From Acidovorax sp. Leaf78 (GTDB taxonomy: Bacteria; Pseudomonadota; Gammaproteobacteria; Burkholderiales; Burkholderiaceae_C), in assembly GCF_001422735.1 (NCBI RefSeq), contig NZ_LMLZ01000026.1:127820-191819 (forward strand): DNA of 64,000 bases, given 5' to 3'. A model generated the notes under the pieces. That model saw nothing but the letters and a program-made list of their open reading frames with translations, did no database searches and was not told the DNA's origin. This document shows, in pieces, positions 27,590-35,625 of this stretch. The position numbers and the translations under genes are program-made. How positions within the stretch are numbered: position 1 is the first letter of the stretch; every line of letters starts with the position of its first letter.

Positions 27590-27656
27590 TCAAGCGGGGT
27601 CTAGAGCCTCCTTGGAACGGCGCCGAGCCAATGCCCAGCACCGTGCATATGTAGGT

Positions 27657-29810
27657 TTACCCTACCAAGTTCGCCATGCTGGCTTTCATCGCCAAAACCG
27701 TCGCGGGGTTGTTATGGATATCGGCGATGCGGGCCAGTGCATCGCCAAGCCCGTCATAGCCGAAGACGTGACCGACGTCGGGCACCACGGCTGCACCGTT
27801 GCGGTCGTGGTGGAACACGTCCTGCGCGTTGCCGAGCTGTCGGGTGAAATACGCCACGTCGCCGATCGCGAAGTCCTGTCTGGCCACGGCGTCGAAACGG
27901 TGTTGTACATCTCCCAGAGCATAACGTTGGTCCACGTCGCCGACGGTCAGGTTGCCCGCCACGGCGCGGTCAGGCGCCAAATCGGAGTTGAGCTTGCGCA
28001 CTTCGAGCGTCTGCAGCTGCGACAGGGTCGTGATGGGGTGGTAGCGCACGTTCATGCCGCCGAAGTGGTTGTGCAGTAGCGTGGTGAGTTGCCCGTTGGC
28101 AGGGTTGGCGGCCAGGGCGTCGAGCACCTCGTCAAAGCCTGTCTGCGCTTCCGCTTGGAACGCGGCTCCGTGTATGGGATCGTCCAGCCGCGCAGGATGC
28201 CCATTGAAATTGACGAAATTCGCGGTGGCGCTCGGCGCGACATTATGCTGGGGAACGAACGCACCGCCTCCGCCCACCATGAAGGGCAGGCGGAACTCGT
28301 TTTCGTCCACGCTGGTCAGCGCCCGGTCGAGACCCGTGGCGCCCACACTGGGCAGCGCGCCGGTACGGTCGAGCACCGAGCGGCTGAAGGCGATCTCGAG
28401 GTCGGTCATGTGCGGCCTCCCGCCCGAGACGATGAAGTTTCCTTGGTGCAAATCGGTCACGCCGCACAGATAGGCCACGGCCGCCTGGCGACCCATGTCG
28501 CGGAAGTAATTGCCGGCCAGGGCGGCGTTGGCGCCGCAATCGAAATCCGCCGCCTGGTGCGAAAGGTGCTGCACGAAGCCGTATTCGTCGCCGTTCAAGC
28601 CACCCAGCATGTAGCGGTAGGTCGGTATGGTGTTTGCGCCGACGGCATTATTTACGATGTCGGCCACGCTGCCCGGTACGCCACCTGCGCCGCCTTCGCC
28701 CGCGATGCAGGCGTCTACCCGGCAGTCGCGTGGTTTGTAGACCACAGGATCGTTCGGAAAATTGGCGAAGGTCATGATCATCACCCGCTGGCCGCCATGG
28801 TGCGGGTCACTGCCGGTGACGTGGATGCCGGTCACATCACCCGCTGCCGCACCCGCGAAGAACGTGTTCTCGATGCCGGCGATGTCGGCCTGCGCGCGCT
28901 GCAGCATGTCGTCGATGTTGCGGGTAAAGGCCACCATTTCGGTGTCCAGCGCTTGCAGCATGCTGGGGTTCTGGGCGAACAGCGCCACCGGGTCGGCTGC
29001 CAGTTGGAGAGCCAGCGCGTCATGGTTCGGGTGGGCCATGATCTGTGTGCTCATCATCATGCCGATGTGGTTGTCCAGCGACTCTGCGAGCTTGCCCGCC
29101 AGTTGCGTGAGCAGCGGGCAATTGGGGCGCGGGTCGGCCGCCATGGCGCGCGGGGCCATGTTCGCCAGCGCAGTGCGCAGGAAGGCCTCGTACATCGGCT
29201 GTCGCGCCGCGTTGGGCGTGGCCATGTTGGCCACGGCGTGGTTGACCACCGCGGTAGCCTGAACGTCGGCCGCGGTGCCAAGGGCCGCGCTGGCTGCCAT
29301 GCGTGTGGCTTCCTGGTCCAGGGCCATGGCGCCCGATGCTTGGTAGGCGTTCACGATCTGCGTGGCGACCTGGCCGGTCATAACGTTGGCCTGCAAGGGT
29401 CCCGCGTTGTTGCGCAGGAAGCTGGTTTCTCGCGCCTCCAGTTTTTGTGTGGCGAAGGCACCGATGGGGGGCTGGCCGGCGAGCGCGGTGTTCCGGTGGT
29501 TTTCCAAGGCGGCCTGGCCCAGGGCGGTGCGCACTTCGCGAGCGGACAGCGGTGTCTGGTTGACGTGCGCGGGCGTGAACACGCGGTTGGCTACGGCCGC
29601 GCCATACTGGGTTGTGAGCGCGTTGGCAAACTCTTGCCGTACCGCCTGATTCTGCGCCTGGATCGTGGTGGCACGCGTGAAGAACAGCGACACACGCTCG
29701 CCCAGCGACCCGGTGACAGCGCGAAGCGCGTTGCCAGCATTGGCCAAGCTGACGCTTTGCGCAGCACCGCCGGAATAATTGATGAAGGATTGGATACCGA
29801 CTGGTGGCAT
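27657..29810 (-). CDS. Putative type III effector with LanM (DUF4135) dehydratase-like domain
   Basis: A 717-residue protein. Residues 1-300 are Ala/Thr/Asn-rich and helical, with no hydrophobic signal, as in secreted effectors. Residues about 325-660 follow the lanthipeptide synthetase dehydratase: SDPHHGGQRVMIMTF (D335, H337), VVYKPRDCRVDACI (K359), EYGFVQHL (410-416), GVTDLHQGNFIV (D453, H455, N458), MTDLEIAF (D470), VRYHPITT (R589, T595) and IGDVAYF (649-655). In LanM enzymes these residues phosphorylate Ser/Thr and then eliminate the phosphate. There is no LanC cyclase domain and no precursor peptide nearby. GGAG stands 6 bp before the ATG at 29810, and the start is 10 bp after the stop of a CesT-type chaperone. 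The effector role is inferred from that pairing. Confidence 0.85.
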   Translation of the reverse strand: MPPVGIQSFINYSGGAAQSVSLANAGNALRAVTGSLGERVSLFFTRATTIQAQNQAVRQEFANALTTQYGAAVANRVFTPAHVNQTPLSAREVRTALGQAALENHRNTALAGQPPIGAFATQKLEARETSFLRNNAGPLQANVMTGQVATQIVNAYQASGAMALDQEATRMAASAALGTAADVQATAVVNHAVANMATPNAARQPMYEAFLRTALANMAPRAMAADPRPNCPLLTQLAGKLAESLDNHIGMMMSTQIMAHPNHDALALQLAADPVALFAQNPSMLQALDTEMVAFTRNIDDMLQRAQADIAGIENTFFAGAAAGDVTGIHVTGSDPHHGGQRVMIMTFANFPNDPVVYKPRDCRVDACIAGEGGAGGVPGSVADIVNNAVGANTIPTYRYMLGGLNGDEYGFVQHLSHQAADFDCGANAALAGNYFRDMGRQAAVAYLCGVTDLHQGNFIVSGGRPHMTDLEIAFSRSVLDRTGALPSVGATGLDRALTSVDENEFRLPFMVGGGGAFVPQHNVAPSATANFVNFNGHPARLDDPIHGAAFQAEAQTGFDEVLDALAANPANGQLTTLLHNHFGGMNVRYHPITTLSQLQTLEVRKLNSDLAPDRAVAGNLTVGDVDQRYALGDVQHRFDAVARQDFAIGDVAYFTRQLGNAQDVFHHDRNGAAVVPDVGHVFGYDGLGDALARIADIHNNPATVLAMKASMANLVG

Positions 29811-29820
29811 GGCGTGCTCC

Positions 29821-30306
29821 TCAACCGCGCAGCATGCCGGATGCGAACGCGCCAAGCGTAAAGCTTCCCATGCCCGGAGCGGCTGCCTCCTCTGGCGGGC
29901 GTACCAGCGCGTCGAACTTGTCCACCCACGCGGCCGTCATGTCGATGAACCATTGCAGCACAGCTAGCACCTCTTCGCCGGTGATGTTGTGCGCGGGCGT
30001 TTGGTAAGCCAGCACGACCGTGTCATCATCCTTCGCCAGCGCGAGTGTCGCACCACCGGTTTCCTGCCAGAACAAATTGGCACGCAACAGGTCCGCCAAT
30101 GCGCGGCTGCGGTCCGCCGCGCCCTTCAGCGAACCCACGGGTGCGAACCAAACCACCTGGGCTTGCGCCTCCATCCACCCAAGGTTGACCACGATCTCGT
30201 CGTCGACCACCAATTGGCACGTTCCATCATCGGCGGGCTGCAGGCCCGGGAGGTTGAGTGCCGTGCGCACAGCAGACAGCACGAATTCGAATTGAGGATG
30301 AATCAA
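29821..30306 (-). CDS. CesT/Tir-family type III secretion chaperone
   Basis: A 161-residue acidic protein matching the CesT chaperone fold: CQLVVDDEIVVNLGWMEAQA, QVVWFAPVGSLKGAADRS, the family hallmark ALADLLRANLFWQETGGATL, and EEVLAVLQWFIDMTAAWVD. Such dimers bind the N-terminal region of a cognate effector and deliver it to the secretion ATPase. The start is TTG at 30306; no ATG is available and AAGGAG lies 7 bp in front, which settles it. The cognate effector follows at 10 bp. No other type III secretion gene is in the window, so the apparatus must be elsewhere. The C-terminal 25 residues are Pro/Ala/Gly-rich. Confidence 0.9.
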   Translation of the reverse strand: MIHPQFEFVLSAVRTALNLPGLQPADDGTCQLVVDDEIVVNLGWMEAQAQVVWFAPVGSLKGAADRSRALADLLRANLFWQETGGATLALAKDDDTVVLAYQTPAHNITGEEVLAVLQWFIDMTAAWVDKFDALVRPPEEAAAPGMGSFTLGAFASGMLRG

Positions 30307-30439
30307 GCTGGTACTCCTTGTAGTGGTGGCCTGTAAGTCACAAGCCGGCTACAAAGGTTCCATCTCGAACACTATATGCTCTGGTCGGTGACAGGGGATT
30401 TCCGGTCACATAAGGCGTATGTCAATGCTGTGGCTGCAG

Positions 30440-30685
30440 CCCGCATAGACCGCGCTTTGCGCGATGGCTGCTCCAGGTGCTGCTCGAGCAAGCTTTTCAG
30501 CCGTTCCATAAACACGCGCACCCTGCGCGGCAGGCCAAGGCGATGCGCCACGACAGCGGCAAAGGCAGGGGCGGTGCCTGCAGATTCGTCAACACTTCTA
30601 CCAGTGTCCAGTGCGCGAGGTGCTGCTGAAGCCTAAGCTCCAACTGGGGCGCCTGTACCATACCCAAGTCAGCAAGACTGGTGGC
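30440..30685 (-). pseudogene. LysR-type regulator remnant (C-terminal part, frameshifted)
   Basis: On the minus strand one frame gives SLADLGMVQAPQLELRLQQH and then WTLVEVLTNLQAPPLPLP, the usual end of a LysR effector domain. A second frame continues with HRLGLPRRVRVFMERLKSLL. The pattern is that of one gene end split by a frameshift, with a stop in front and no N-terminal half. It lies in the 484-bp gap between the chaperone gene and the intact LysR gene; the remaining bases of the gap show an imperfect dyad (30388-30409) and nothing else clear. Confidence 0.6.
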
Positions 30686-30790
30686 CTAGTGTCGGTGTAT
30701 GCACGAGCGCAAAGTGGTTCGTCACTGAGAACCGTCGGGTCGGTGCTATCGCAGGTCAAGGCGCAATTGGCGCGCGAGATAGGTATTTTC

Positions 30791-31768
30791 TTATGCCTGC
30801 TCTGCTGCAAACCGCGTAGCCGCGTCTCGCAGTGCCTGCACGAGCAGCGCCACCTCGGCATGCTGCGCGTCCCGCTGCCGCTGGAACAGCGTGATGGGCG
30901 GCAGCGTCCAGCCGAAGCGGTGCGGCACGATGGCCACGCCGGCGATGCGCACCAGCTCCTGGGCAATGTCTGCCGGCACGATGGACACGGCCCGTTCGCT
31001 GGCCGCCACCAGTTCGCCGATGACCTTGGACGACAGGCTTTCCACATACGGCTGCGGCGGCACCACGCCCGCGCGCAGGAAGAAGTCGGTGATCTGCTCG
31101 CGCATGGGCGTCTGCCGCGCGCCCAGCACCCAGTCCAGGTCGGCCAGCTCGGCCCAGGCCAGGGGCTTGCGGGCCAGGCGCGCCGACAGGCGGCGGTGGG
31201 CAATGAGGCGCGGCTCCTGGTGGTAGAGCACCTCGTGCACCAGCCCGTCCATGTCGAGCACGGCGGAGGTGCGGCCGATCACGCAGTCGAGCTCATGCCC
31301 GCGCAGGCGCTGCAGCAAATGGTCGCTGGTGCCTTCGTGGATGCTGACCGTGGCGCGCAGGCCGCGGGGCCGCGTCTGACCGATGGCCGCAGCCAGCAGG
31401 CGCCCCGGCACGAACGGGATCACCCCCACCTGCAGGTGCGCCGCGCGGCCAGCACTGGCGGCCTCCATGTCGCGTGCCCAGTGGCCCAGGTCCTGCAGCA
31501 GGGTGCGCGCGCGGGCCAGCGCCACGGTGCCCAGCGCCGTGGGCACCATGCCGCGCGTGGACCGCTCGAACAGCGGCGCGCCGAAGATCGCCTCCAGCTC
31601 GGCCAGCGCATGGGTGATGGCCGGCTGGCTCGTGGCCATGTGGTGCGCCACGCGGGTGAGCGTGCCATGCGCCTCGATCTGCTGCAGCAGCACCAGGTGG
31701 CGCATCTTCAGGCGCGAGGCCAAGCGGGCGTGGATGGCGTCGGGGTCGAGGGGCAGATGCGCAGGCAT
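30791..31768 (-). CDS. LysR family transcriptional regulator
   Basis: A 325-residue regulator. The N-terminal helix-turn-helix is LKMRHLVLLQQIEAHGTLTR and HMATSQPAITHALAELEAIF, followed by the effector-binding domain (LQVGVIPFVPGRLLAAAI). This resembles the subgroup that senses aromatic acids or sulfur compounds (GbpR/CbbR-like spacing), without certainty. It is divergent from a TauE/SafE permease gene, 105 bp apart, and probably regulates it. The intergenic region carries ATCAA-N6-TTGAT. A broken LysR remnant lies just downstream, apparently a second unrelated copy. Confidence 0.92.
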   Translation of the reverse strand: MPAHLPLDPDAIHARLASRLKMRHLVLLQQIEAHGTLTRVAHHMATSQPAITHALAELEAIFGAPLFERSTRGMVPTALGTVALARARTLLQDLGHWARDMEAASAGRAAHLQVGVIPFVPGRLLAAAIGQTRPRGLRATVSIHEGTSDHLLQRLRGHELDCVIGRTSAVLDMDGLVHEVLYHQEPRLIAHRRLSARLARKPLAWAELADLDWVLGARQTPMREQITDFFLRAGVVPPQPYVESLSSKVIGELVAASERAVSIVPADIAQELVRIAGVAIVPHRFGWTLPPITLFQRQRDAQHAEVALLVQALRDAATRFAAEQA

Positions 31769-31791
31769 GGCTGGTTTCGGGCTATTAGTAA

Positions 31792-31807
31792 ATCAATATG
31801 GTTTGAT
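31792..31807. promoter_or_regulatory. LysR-type dyad in the LysR/TauE divergent region
   Basis: ATCAA (31792-31796) and TTGAT (31803-31807) form a perfect inverted repeat with a 6-bp centre in an AT-rich stretch. The geometry fits a LysR recognition site between the divergent genes. Confidence 0.4.
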
Positions 31808-31873
31808 ATTAATTGCTGATGCTTTGCTTATGAGAACTCTCCACAATGCACGGCAACAACGGAGGGGAAGGTG

Positions 31874-32632
31874 ATGGACTCATCAGTGGTGTGGGTGGTG
31901 GCCCTGGGGGCCGTGGCGGCGGGCTTTGTGCAGGGCTTGTCGGGCTTTGGCTTTGGCATGGTGGCCATGTCGTTCTGGGCCTGGACGCTGGAGCCGCGCC
32001 TGGGCGCGGTGCTGACGGTGTGCGGCGCACTCACCGGCCAGCTGGTGGCGGCGTTCTCGGTGCGCCGGGGTTTTGACAAGGCGCGGCTGCTGCCCTTCGT
32101 GCTGGGCGGCCTGGCGGGCATTCCGCTGGGCGTGGCCGTGCTGCCACGCCTGGACATGGACGCCTTCAAGCTCGTGCTGGGCACGCTGCTGGTGCTGTGG
32201 TGCCCGGCCATGCTGATGGCCAAACAGTTGCCCCGCATCACCCGCGGCGGGCGTGTGGCGGACGCGGTGGTCGGCCTGGCCGGTGGGGTGATGGGCGGCC
32301 TGGGCGGCTTCACCGGCGTGCTGCCCACGCTGTGGTGCACCCTGCGCGGCATGGACAAGGACGTGCAGCGCGCCATCATCCAGAACTTCAACCTGGCGAT
32401 GTTGCTGGTGACCTTCGGGACTTACGCGGCCACAGGCCTGATCAACCGCGAGGCCCTGCCCCTGCTGGCCATCGTGGTCCCCGCCATGCTGTTGCCCACG
32501 CTGCTGGGCGCCCGGCTGTACCACGGCATCAGCGACGCGAGGTTCCGGCAGATCGTGCTGGGCATGCTGACGCTGTCGGGCGTGGCGATGCTGGTGGCGA
32601 GCGTGCCGAAGGTGCTGGCGCGGTGGCTGTAG
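31874..32632 (+). CDS. TauE/SafE family sulfite/organosulfonate exporter-like permease
   Basis: A 252-residue inner-membrane protein with about eight hydrophobic helices. The repeat-like signatures are VQGLSGFGFGMVAMSFWAW near residues 18-36 and GGVMGGLGGFTGVLPTLWCT near 138-157, the two internal halves typical of the family. It is thought to move anionic sulfur compounds or organic anions; the direction and substrate are not predictable. GGAGGGG is positioned for the ATG at 31874 (a GTG directly before it is the alternative). The LysR regulator is divergent. Confidence 0.9.
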   Translation: MDSSVVWVVALGAVAAGFVQGLSGFGFGMVAMSFWAWTLEPRLGAVLTVCGALTGQLVAAFSVRRGFDKARLLPFVLGGLAGIPLGVAVLPRLDMDAFKLVLGTLLVLWCPAMLMAKQLPRITRGGRVADAVVGLAGGVMGGLGGFTGVLPTLWCTLRGMDKDVQRAIIQNFNLAMLLVTFGTYAATGLINREALPLLAIVVPAMLLPTLLGARLYHGISDARFRQIVLGMLTLSGVAMLVASVPKVLARWL

Positions 32633-32639
32633 TGACACA

Positions 32640-32657
32640 CCGTCAGAACCCTGACGG
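32640..32657. other. Short hairpin after the TauE/SafE gene
   Basis: CCGTCAG-AACC-CTGACGG is a perfect 7-bp stem with a 4-base loop, 8 bp after the permease stop codon. It lacks a T-run, so it may protect the 3' end or act with Rho and is not a classical terminator. Confidence 0.4.
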
Positions 32658-32806
32658 CCTGGCAGCGCGGCCGCGCGTTCGGGCCTAACATGCTCCCCGG
32701 CACACGCCCCGATGCACGCAGGCGTGGCCGCCGCACCAGGCTGCATCGACGTCAACGCCAACGTCAAAGCAACCGCAGCCGCGGCTTCATCCACCGAGGA
32801 GACTTC

Positions 32807-33247
32807 ATGACAACAACACACAGCAAAACCCTGGCCCGCGCTGCAGGCGCCGCCGTCGCACTGGCATTGGTTGCCGCGCCGGCGCTGGCCGACGTGTTCA
32901 CCAAGGAAGAGCTGATCAAGGCCAACAAGGAGGCTGCAGGCGGCGGCAAGGGCACGCTGGTCGGCGAATACGCCTTCACGCGCGACAAGGCGCTCAAGGA
33001 CCACGCGATCAAGGAGATCAGCTGGCTCACGCTGCAGCCGGGCGACTCCATCGGTTTTCACAAGCACACGACCAACGAAGATACCTACATCATCATTTCC
33101 GGCCGCGGAACCTTTCGCGACAAGGACGGCAAGGACGTGGCCGTGAAACCGGGCGACGTGACGATCGTGCGCAAGGGCGAGTCCCATGGCCTTGCGAACA
33201 CCGGCACCGAGCCGCTGGTGTTTGTGGATGTGATCGCCGAGCAGTGA
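32807..33247 (+). CDS. Secreted cupin-domain protein
   Basis: A 146-residue protein with a Sec signal peptide (LARAAGAAVALALVAAPALA, cleavage after ALA near residue 28). The mature part is one cupin barrel: motif 1 GDSIGFHKHTTNEDTYIIIS (two His and Glu) and motif 2 VKPGDVTIVRKGESHGLAN with its His. The metal ligands are therefore complete. The function of this periplasmic cupin is not known. GAGGA precedes the ATG at 32807. It is followed by a Rho-independent terminator and does not overlap other genes. Confidence 0.88.
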   Translation: MTTTHSKTLARAAGAAVALALVAAPALADVFTKEELIKANKEAAGGGKGTLVGEYAFTRDKALKDHAIKEISWLTLQPGDSIGFHKHTTNEDTYIIISGRGTFRDKDGKDVAVKPGDVTIVRKGESHGLANTGTEPLVFVDVIAEQ

Positions 33248-33289
33248 CGCCAGCGCCGGCGGTGCTTTGATGGCACGGGTGACGGCACC

Positions 33290-33330
33290 AAGAGCGTTCT
33301 GCACAGTGGATGGCAGAATGCTCTTTTTTT
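33290..33330 (+). terminator. Rho-independent terminator of the cupin gene
   Basis: GAGCGTTCTGC (33292-33302) pairs with GCAGAATGCTC (33313-33323), with one G-T pair, and is followed by seven T. It lies 43 bp after the cupin stop. The T-run merges into the next dispersed repeat. Confidence 0.85.
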
Positions 33331-33375
33331 GATAGCTGCTGGCGCTTGTCCAGTGCGCGGTAGCGGCACTTTTTC
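33324..33375 (+). repeat. GATAGCT-type palindromic repeat, copy 3
   Basis: TTTTTTTGATAGCTGCTGGC continues with GCTTGTCCAGTGCGCGGTAG and ends CGGCACTTTTTCC. It is the closest to the family consensus and adjoins the terminator of the cupin gene. Confidence 0.8.
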
Positions 33376-33415
33376 CTGGGATTGCGTGCCACCCTGGGCG
33401 CATCCATATGGCTGG

Positions 33416-33736
33416 CTAGCCGCTCGCCGAATTTTCCCAATCCTTTGGACCGGTCCGCATGATCACGAAAGCCCCGAGGACCGTGCCGATCGGTACCGCA
33501 AAAAGCAGCAGGATTCCCAGGGTCCGAGACAAGCTGCGACCCCACAGCAGCCCATTGCGAACGCCCCTCAATGCCAGGGCGTGGAGTACCAGCGGTGTGC
33601 CGAACACGGCTGCAAAAATGAGCACGCCGGTAGCGCTGGCCTTGTCGCCTGTGAGGTGGATCGCGCTCAACAGTGCCGCCATCAATCCGTAGAAGATGGC
33701 CAACCCGAGATGAATTCGGGCGAGTGATTTGTTCAT
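33416..33736 (-). CDS. Small membrane protein downstream of gamma-glutamyltransferase
   Basis: A 106-residue protein with three predicted transmembrane helices (LGLAIFYGLMAALLSAIHL, VLIFAAVFGTPLVLHALAL and LGILLLFAVPIGTVLGAFVI). It begins 23 bp after the gamma-glutamyltransferase stop, so the two are probably one operon. I do not recognise the family. The start is ATG at 33736 (MNKSLARIH); the long frame that extends upstream is only the antisense/shifted reading of the neighbour. Confidence 0.7.
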   Translation of the reverse strand: MNKSLARIHLGLAIFYGLMAALLSAIHLTGDKASATGVLIFAAVFGTPLVLHALALRGVRNGLLWGRSLSRTLGILLLFAVPIGTVLGAFVIMRTGPKDWENSASG

Positions 33737-33759
33737 CGTGCGTGCGCCGTGGTCCGCGT

Positions 33760-35625
33760 TCAGTCGCCCATCACCACACCCTCGCGCCGCGGGTCGGCGC
33801 CGCCCATCCACAGCTTCTTGCCATGGGCGTTGCCCAGGGTGATGGCCTGCAGGCCGCTGGTCATGTTCATCTCGCGCACCTCGGCGCCGCGGGCGCGCAG
33901 GGCCTCCACCGTGGCGGGCGGGAAGCGCTTTTCCTCCAGCAGCGTGGGCCCGTTCATGGAGCCGAAGTTGGGCAGGTTGATGGCCTGCTGCGGCATCAGG
34001 CCCCAGTTGAGCACGCCGTACAGCGTCTTGGCGGTGTAGTGGATGATGGCCGCGCCGCCGGGGCTGCCGCCGCTCATCAAGAGCTCGCCCGTGGCCTTGT
34101 CGAACACCAGCGTGGGGGCCATGGACGAGCGCGGGCGCTTGCCGGGCTGCACGCGGTTGGCAATGGGCTGGCCCTGCGCGTCGGCGGGCGCGAAGCTGAA
34201 GTCGGTGAGTTCGTTGTTGAGCAGGAAGCCCCCGCTGCGTGCGGCGCTGGTGGTCACCATCTGCCGCGCGCCGAACTGGTCTTCGATGGTGGTGGTCATG
34301 GCCACTGCGTTGCCGAAAGCGTCGACGATGCTGATGTGGCTGGTGCCGTACTCGGGCTGGTCGGGCATGGGCGCGTAGCTGGTCTTCACCGCGCCGGGGT
34401 TGCCGGGCTGCGCGACCTTCAAGCTCTGCGCGCCGATGAGCTTGGCGCGGTCGGCCAGGTAGGCGGGGGCGAGCAGGCTGCTCCAGCTGCCCGCGGGGGG
34501 CTGCACGAAGTCGGGGTCGGCCACGTACTGCGCGCGGTCGGCAAAGGCCAGGCGCGCGGCTTCGGTGTACAGGTGCAGCCAGTCGGCCGAGGGGATGCCG
34601 TCCTGCAGCGGCTTGGCGGCGGCGTCGGTGTTCTTGAGGATGCCCAGGATCTGCCCGATGGCGATGGCGCCCGAGCTGGGCGGCGGGAAGCCGCAGACGC
34701 GGAAGTCCTTGGTGGCGACCTGGTAGTCGTGGCACAGCGCCTCGCGCTTTTTAGGCTGGTAGCCGGCCAGGTCGGCCAGGCTGAGCTTGCCGGGGTTGGT
34801 GGGGTGCTTTTGCACCTTGTCGACGATGGCCTGGGCGATCTCGCCCTCGTGCAAGGCCTTGCTGCCTTCGGCGGCGATGCGTCGCAGCACGGCGGCCAGT
34901 TCGGGGTTGCGCAGGTTCACGCCCACGTCGCGGGCATCGCCATCGGCCTTGTAGAAGTAGGCGGCGGCCACCGGGTCCTTCTTGAGGTGCGGGTCCGCCG
35001 CCACCAGGGTATTGAGCCGCGCGCTGATCTTGAAGCCGCCCTCGGCCAGGGTGATGGCGGGCTGGAACAGCGTGGCCCAGGGCAGCTTGCCGTGCTGCTT
35101 GTGCGCCAGCTCCAGCATGCGCACGGTGCCGGGCACGCCGACCGAGCGGCCGCCCACCACGCCGTCGTAGAACGGCACGGGTTTGCCGTCGGCGCCGAGG
35201 AAGAGTTTTTCGTCCGCAGCGGCGGGGGCGGTCTCGCGCCCGTCGTAGGCCTCCACCGCCTTGCCGTTGCTGTGCAGCAAGAAGGCGCCGCCGCCGATGC
35301 CGCTGGACTGCGGCTCGACCAGGGTCAGCACCATCTGCACCGCAATGGCCGCGTCCACCGCCGAGCCCCCGGCCTTGAGGACCTGGTAGCCCGCATCGGT
35401 GGCCAGCGGGTTGGCGGCGGCTACGGCGAACTTCTCGGTGGCCCAGCCTGGTTTTTCGGTGTAGCCCGACGAGCCCTCCGGCTGTGCCGGCACGGTGTAG
35501 GCGAACTGCGAGGGGCTGATGGTGCCAGCGCAGCCCGCCAGCAGTGCAGCGAGCGCGGTGCTGGTGATCAGGCCAGGGCGCAAACGCCGGGACGATGCCG
35601 GGGCCGGCGAGACGATGGGGGACAT
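33760..35625 (-). CDS. ggt: Gamma-glutamyltransferase (lipoprotein)
   Basis: A 621-residue periplasmic enzyme of the Ntn-hydrolase class, acting on glutathione and gamma-glutamyl compounds. A lipoprotein signal ends with LAALLAGC near residue 26. The large subunit begins after VATEKFAVAAANPLAT, and the autocleavage site is YGTSHISIVDAFGNAVAM with the nucleophile Thr428. MSGGSPGGAAIIHYT supplies the later Gly-Gly loop. GAAGGAGAAG stands before ATG 35625, which is chosen over the earlier in-frame start at 35649. It is followed by a small membrane protein gene. Confidence 0.95.
   Translation of the reverse strand: MSPIVSPAPASSRRLRPGLITSTALAALLAGCAGTISPSQFAYTVPAQPEGSSGYTEKPGWATEKFAVAAANPLATDAGYQVLKAGGSAVDAAIAVQMVLTLVEPQSSGIGGGAFLLHSNGKAVEAYDGRETAPAAADEKLFLGADGKPVPFYDGVVGGRSVGVPGTVRMLELAHKQHGKLPWATLFQPAITLAEGGFKISARLNTLVAADPHLKKDPVAAAYFYKADGDARDVGVNLRNPELAAVLRRIAAEGSKALHEGEIAQAIVDKVQKHPTNPGKLSLADLAGYQPKKREALCHDYQVATKDFRVCGFPPPSSGAIAIGQILGILKNTDAAAKPLQDGIPSADWLHLYTEAARLAFADRAQYVADPDFVQPPAGSWSSLLAPAYLADRAKLIGAQSLKVAQPGNPGAVKTSYAPMPDQPEYGTSHISIVDAFGNAVAMTTTIEDQFGARQMVTTSAARSGGFLLNNELTDFSFAPADAQGQPIANRVQPGKRPRSSMAPTLVFDKATGELLMSGGSPGGAAIIHYTAKTLYGVLNWGLMPQQAINLPNFGSMNGPTLLEEKRFPPATVEALRARGAEVREMNMTSGLQAITLGNAHGKKLWMGGADPRREGVVMGD

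Noticed and set aside
27657..29810. Full lanthipeptide biosynthesis cluster
   Set aside because: There is no LanC cyclase domain, no precursor peptide, no leader protease and no export ATPase nearby; the neighbour is a type III chaperone.
30320..30360. GGAACC followed by CCACC considered as an hrp box (HrpL-type)
   Set aside because: The spacer is about 26 bp and not 15-16, and the second half does not match CCACNNA.
30345..30369. TTCGA-N15-GCCGG considered as a plant-inducible promoter (PIP) box for the chaperone-effector operon
   Set aside because: The second half departs from TTCG, and a -10 box at the usual distance would place transcription start beyond the ribosome binding site.
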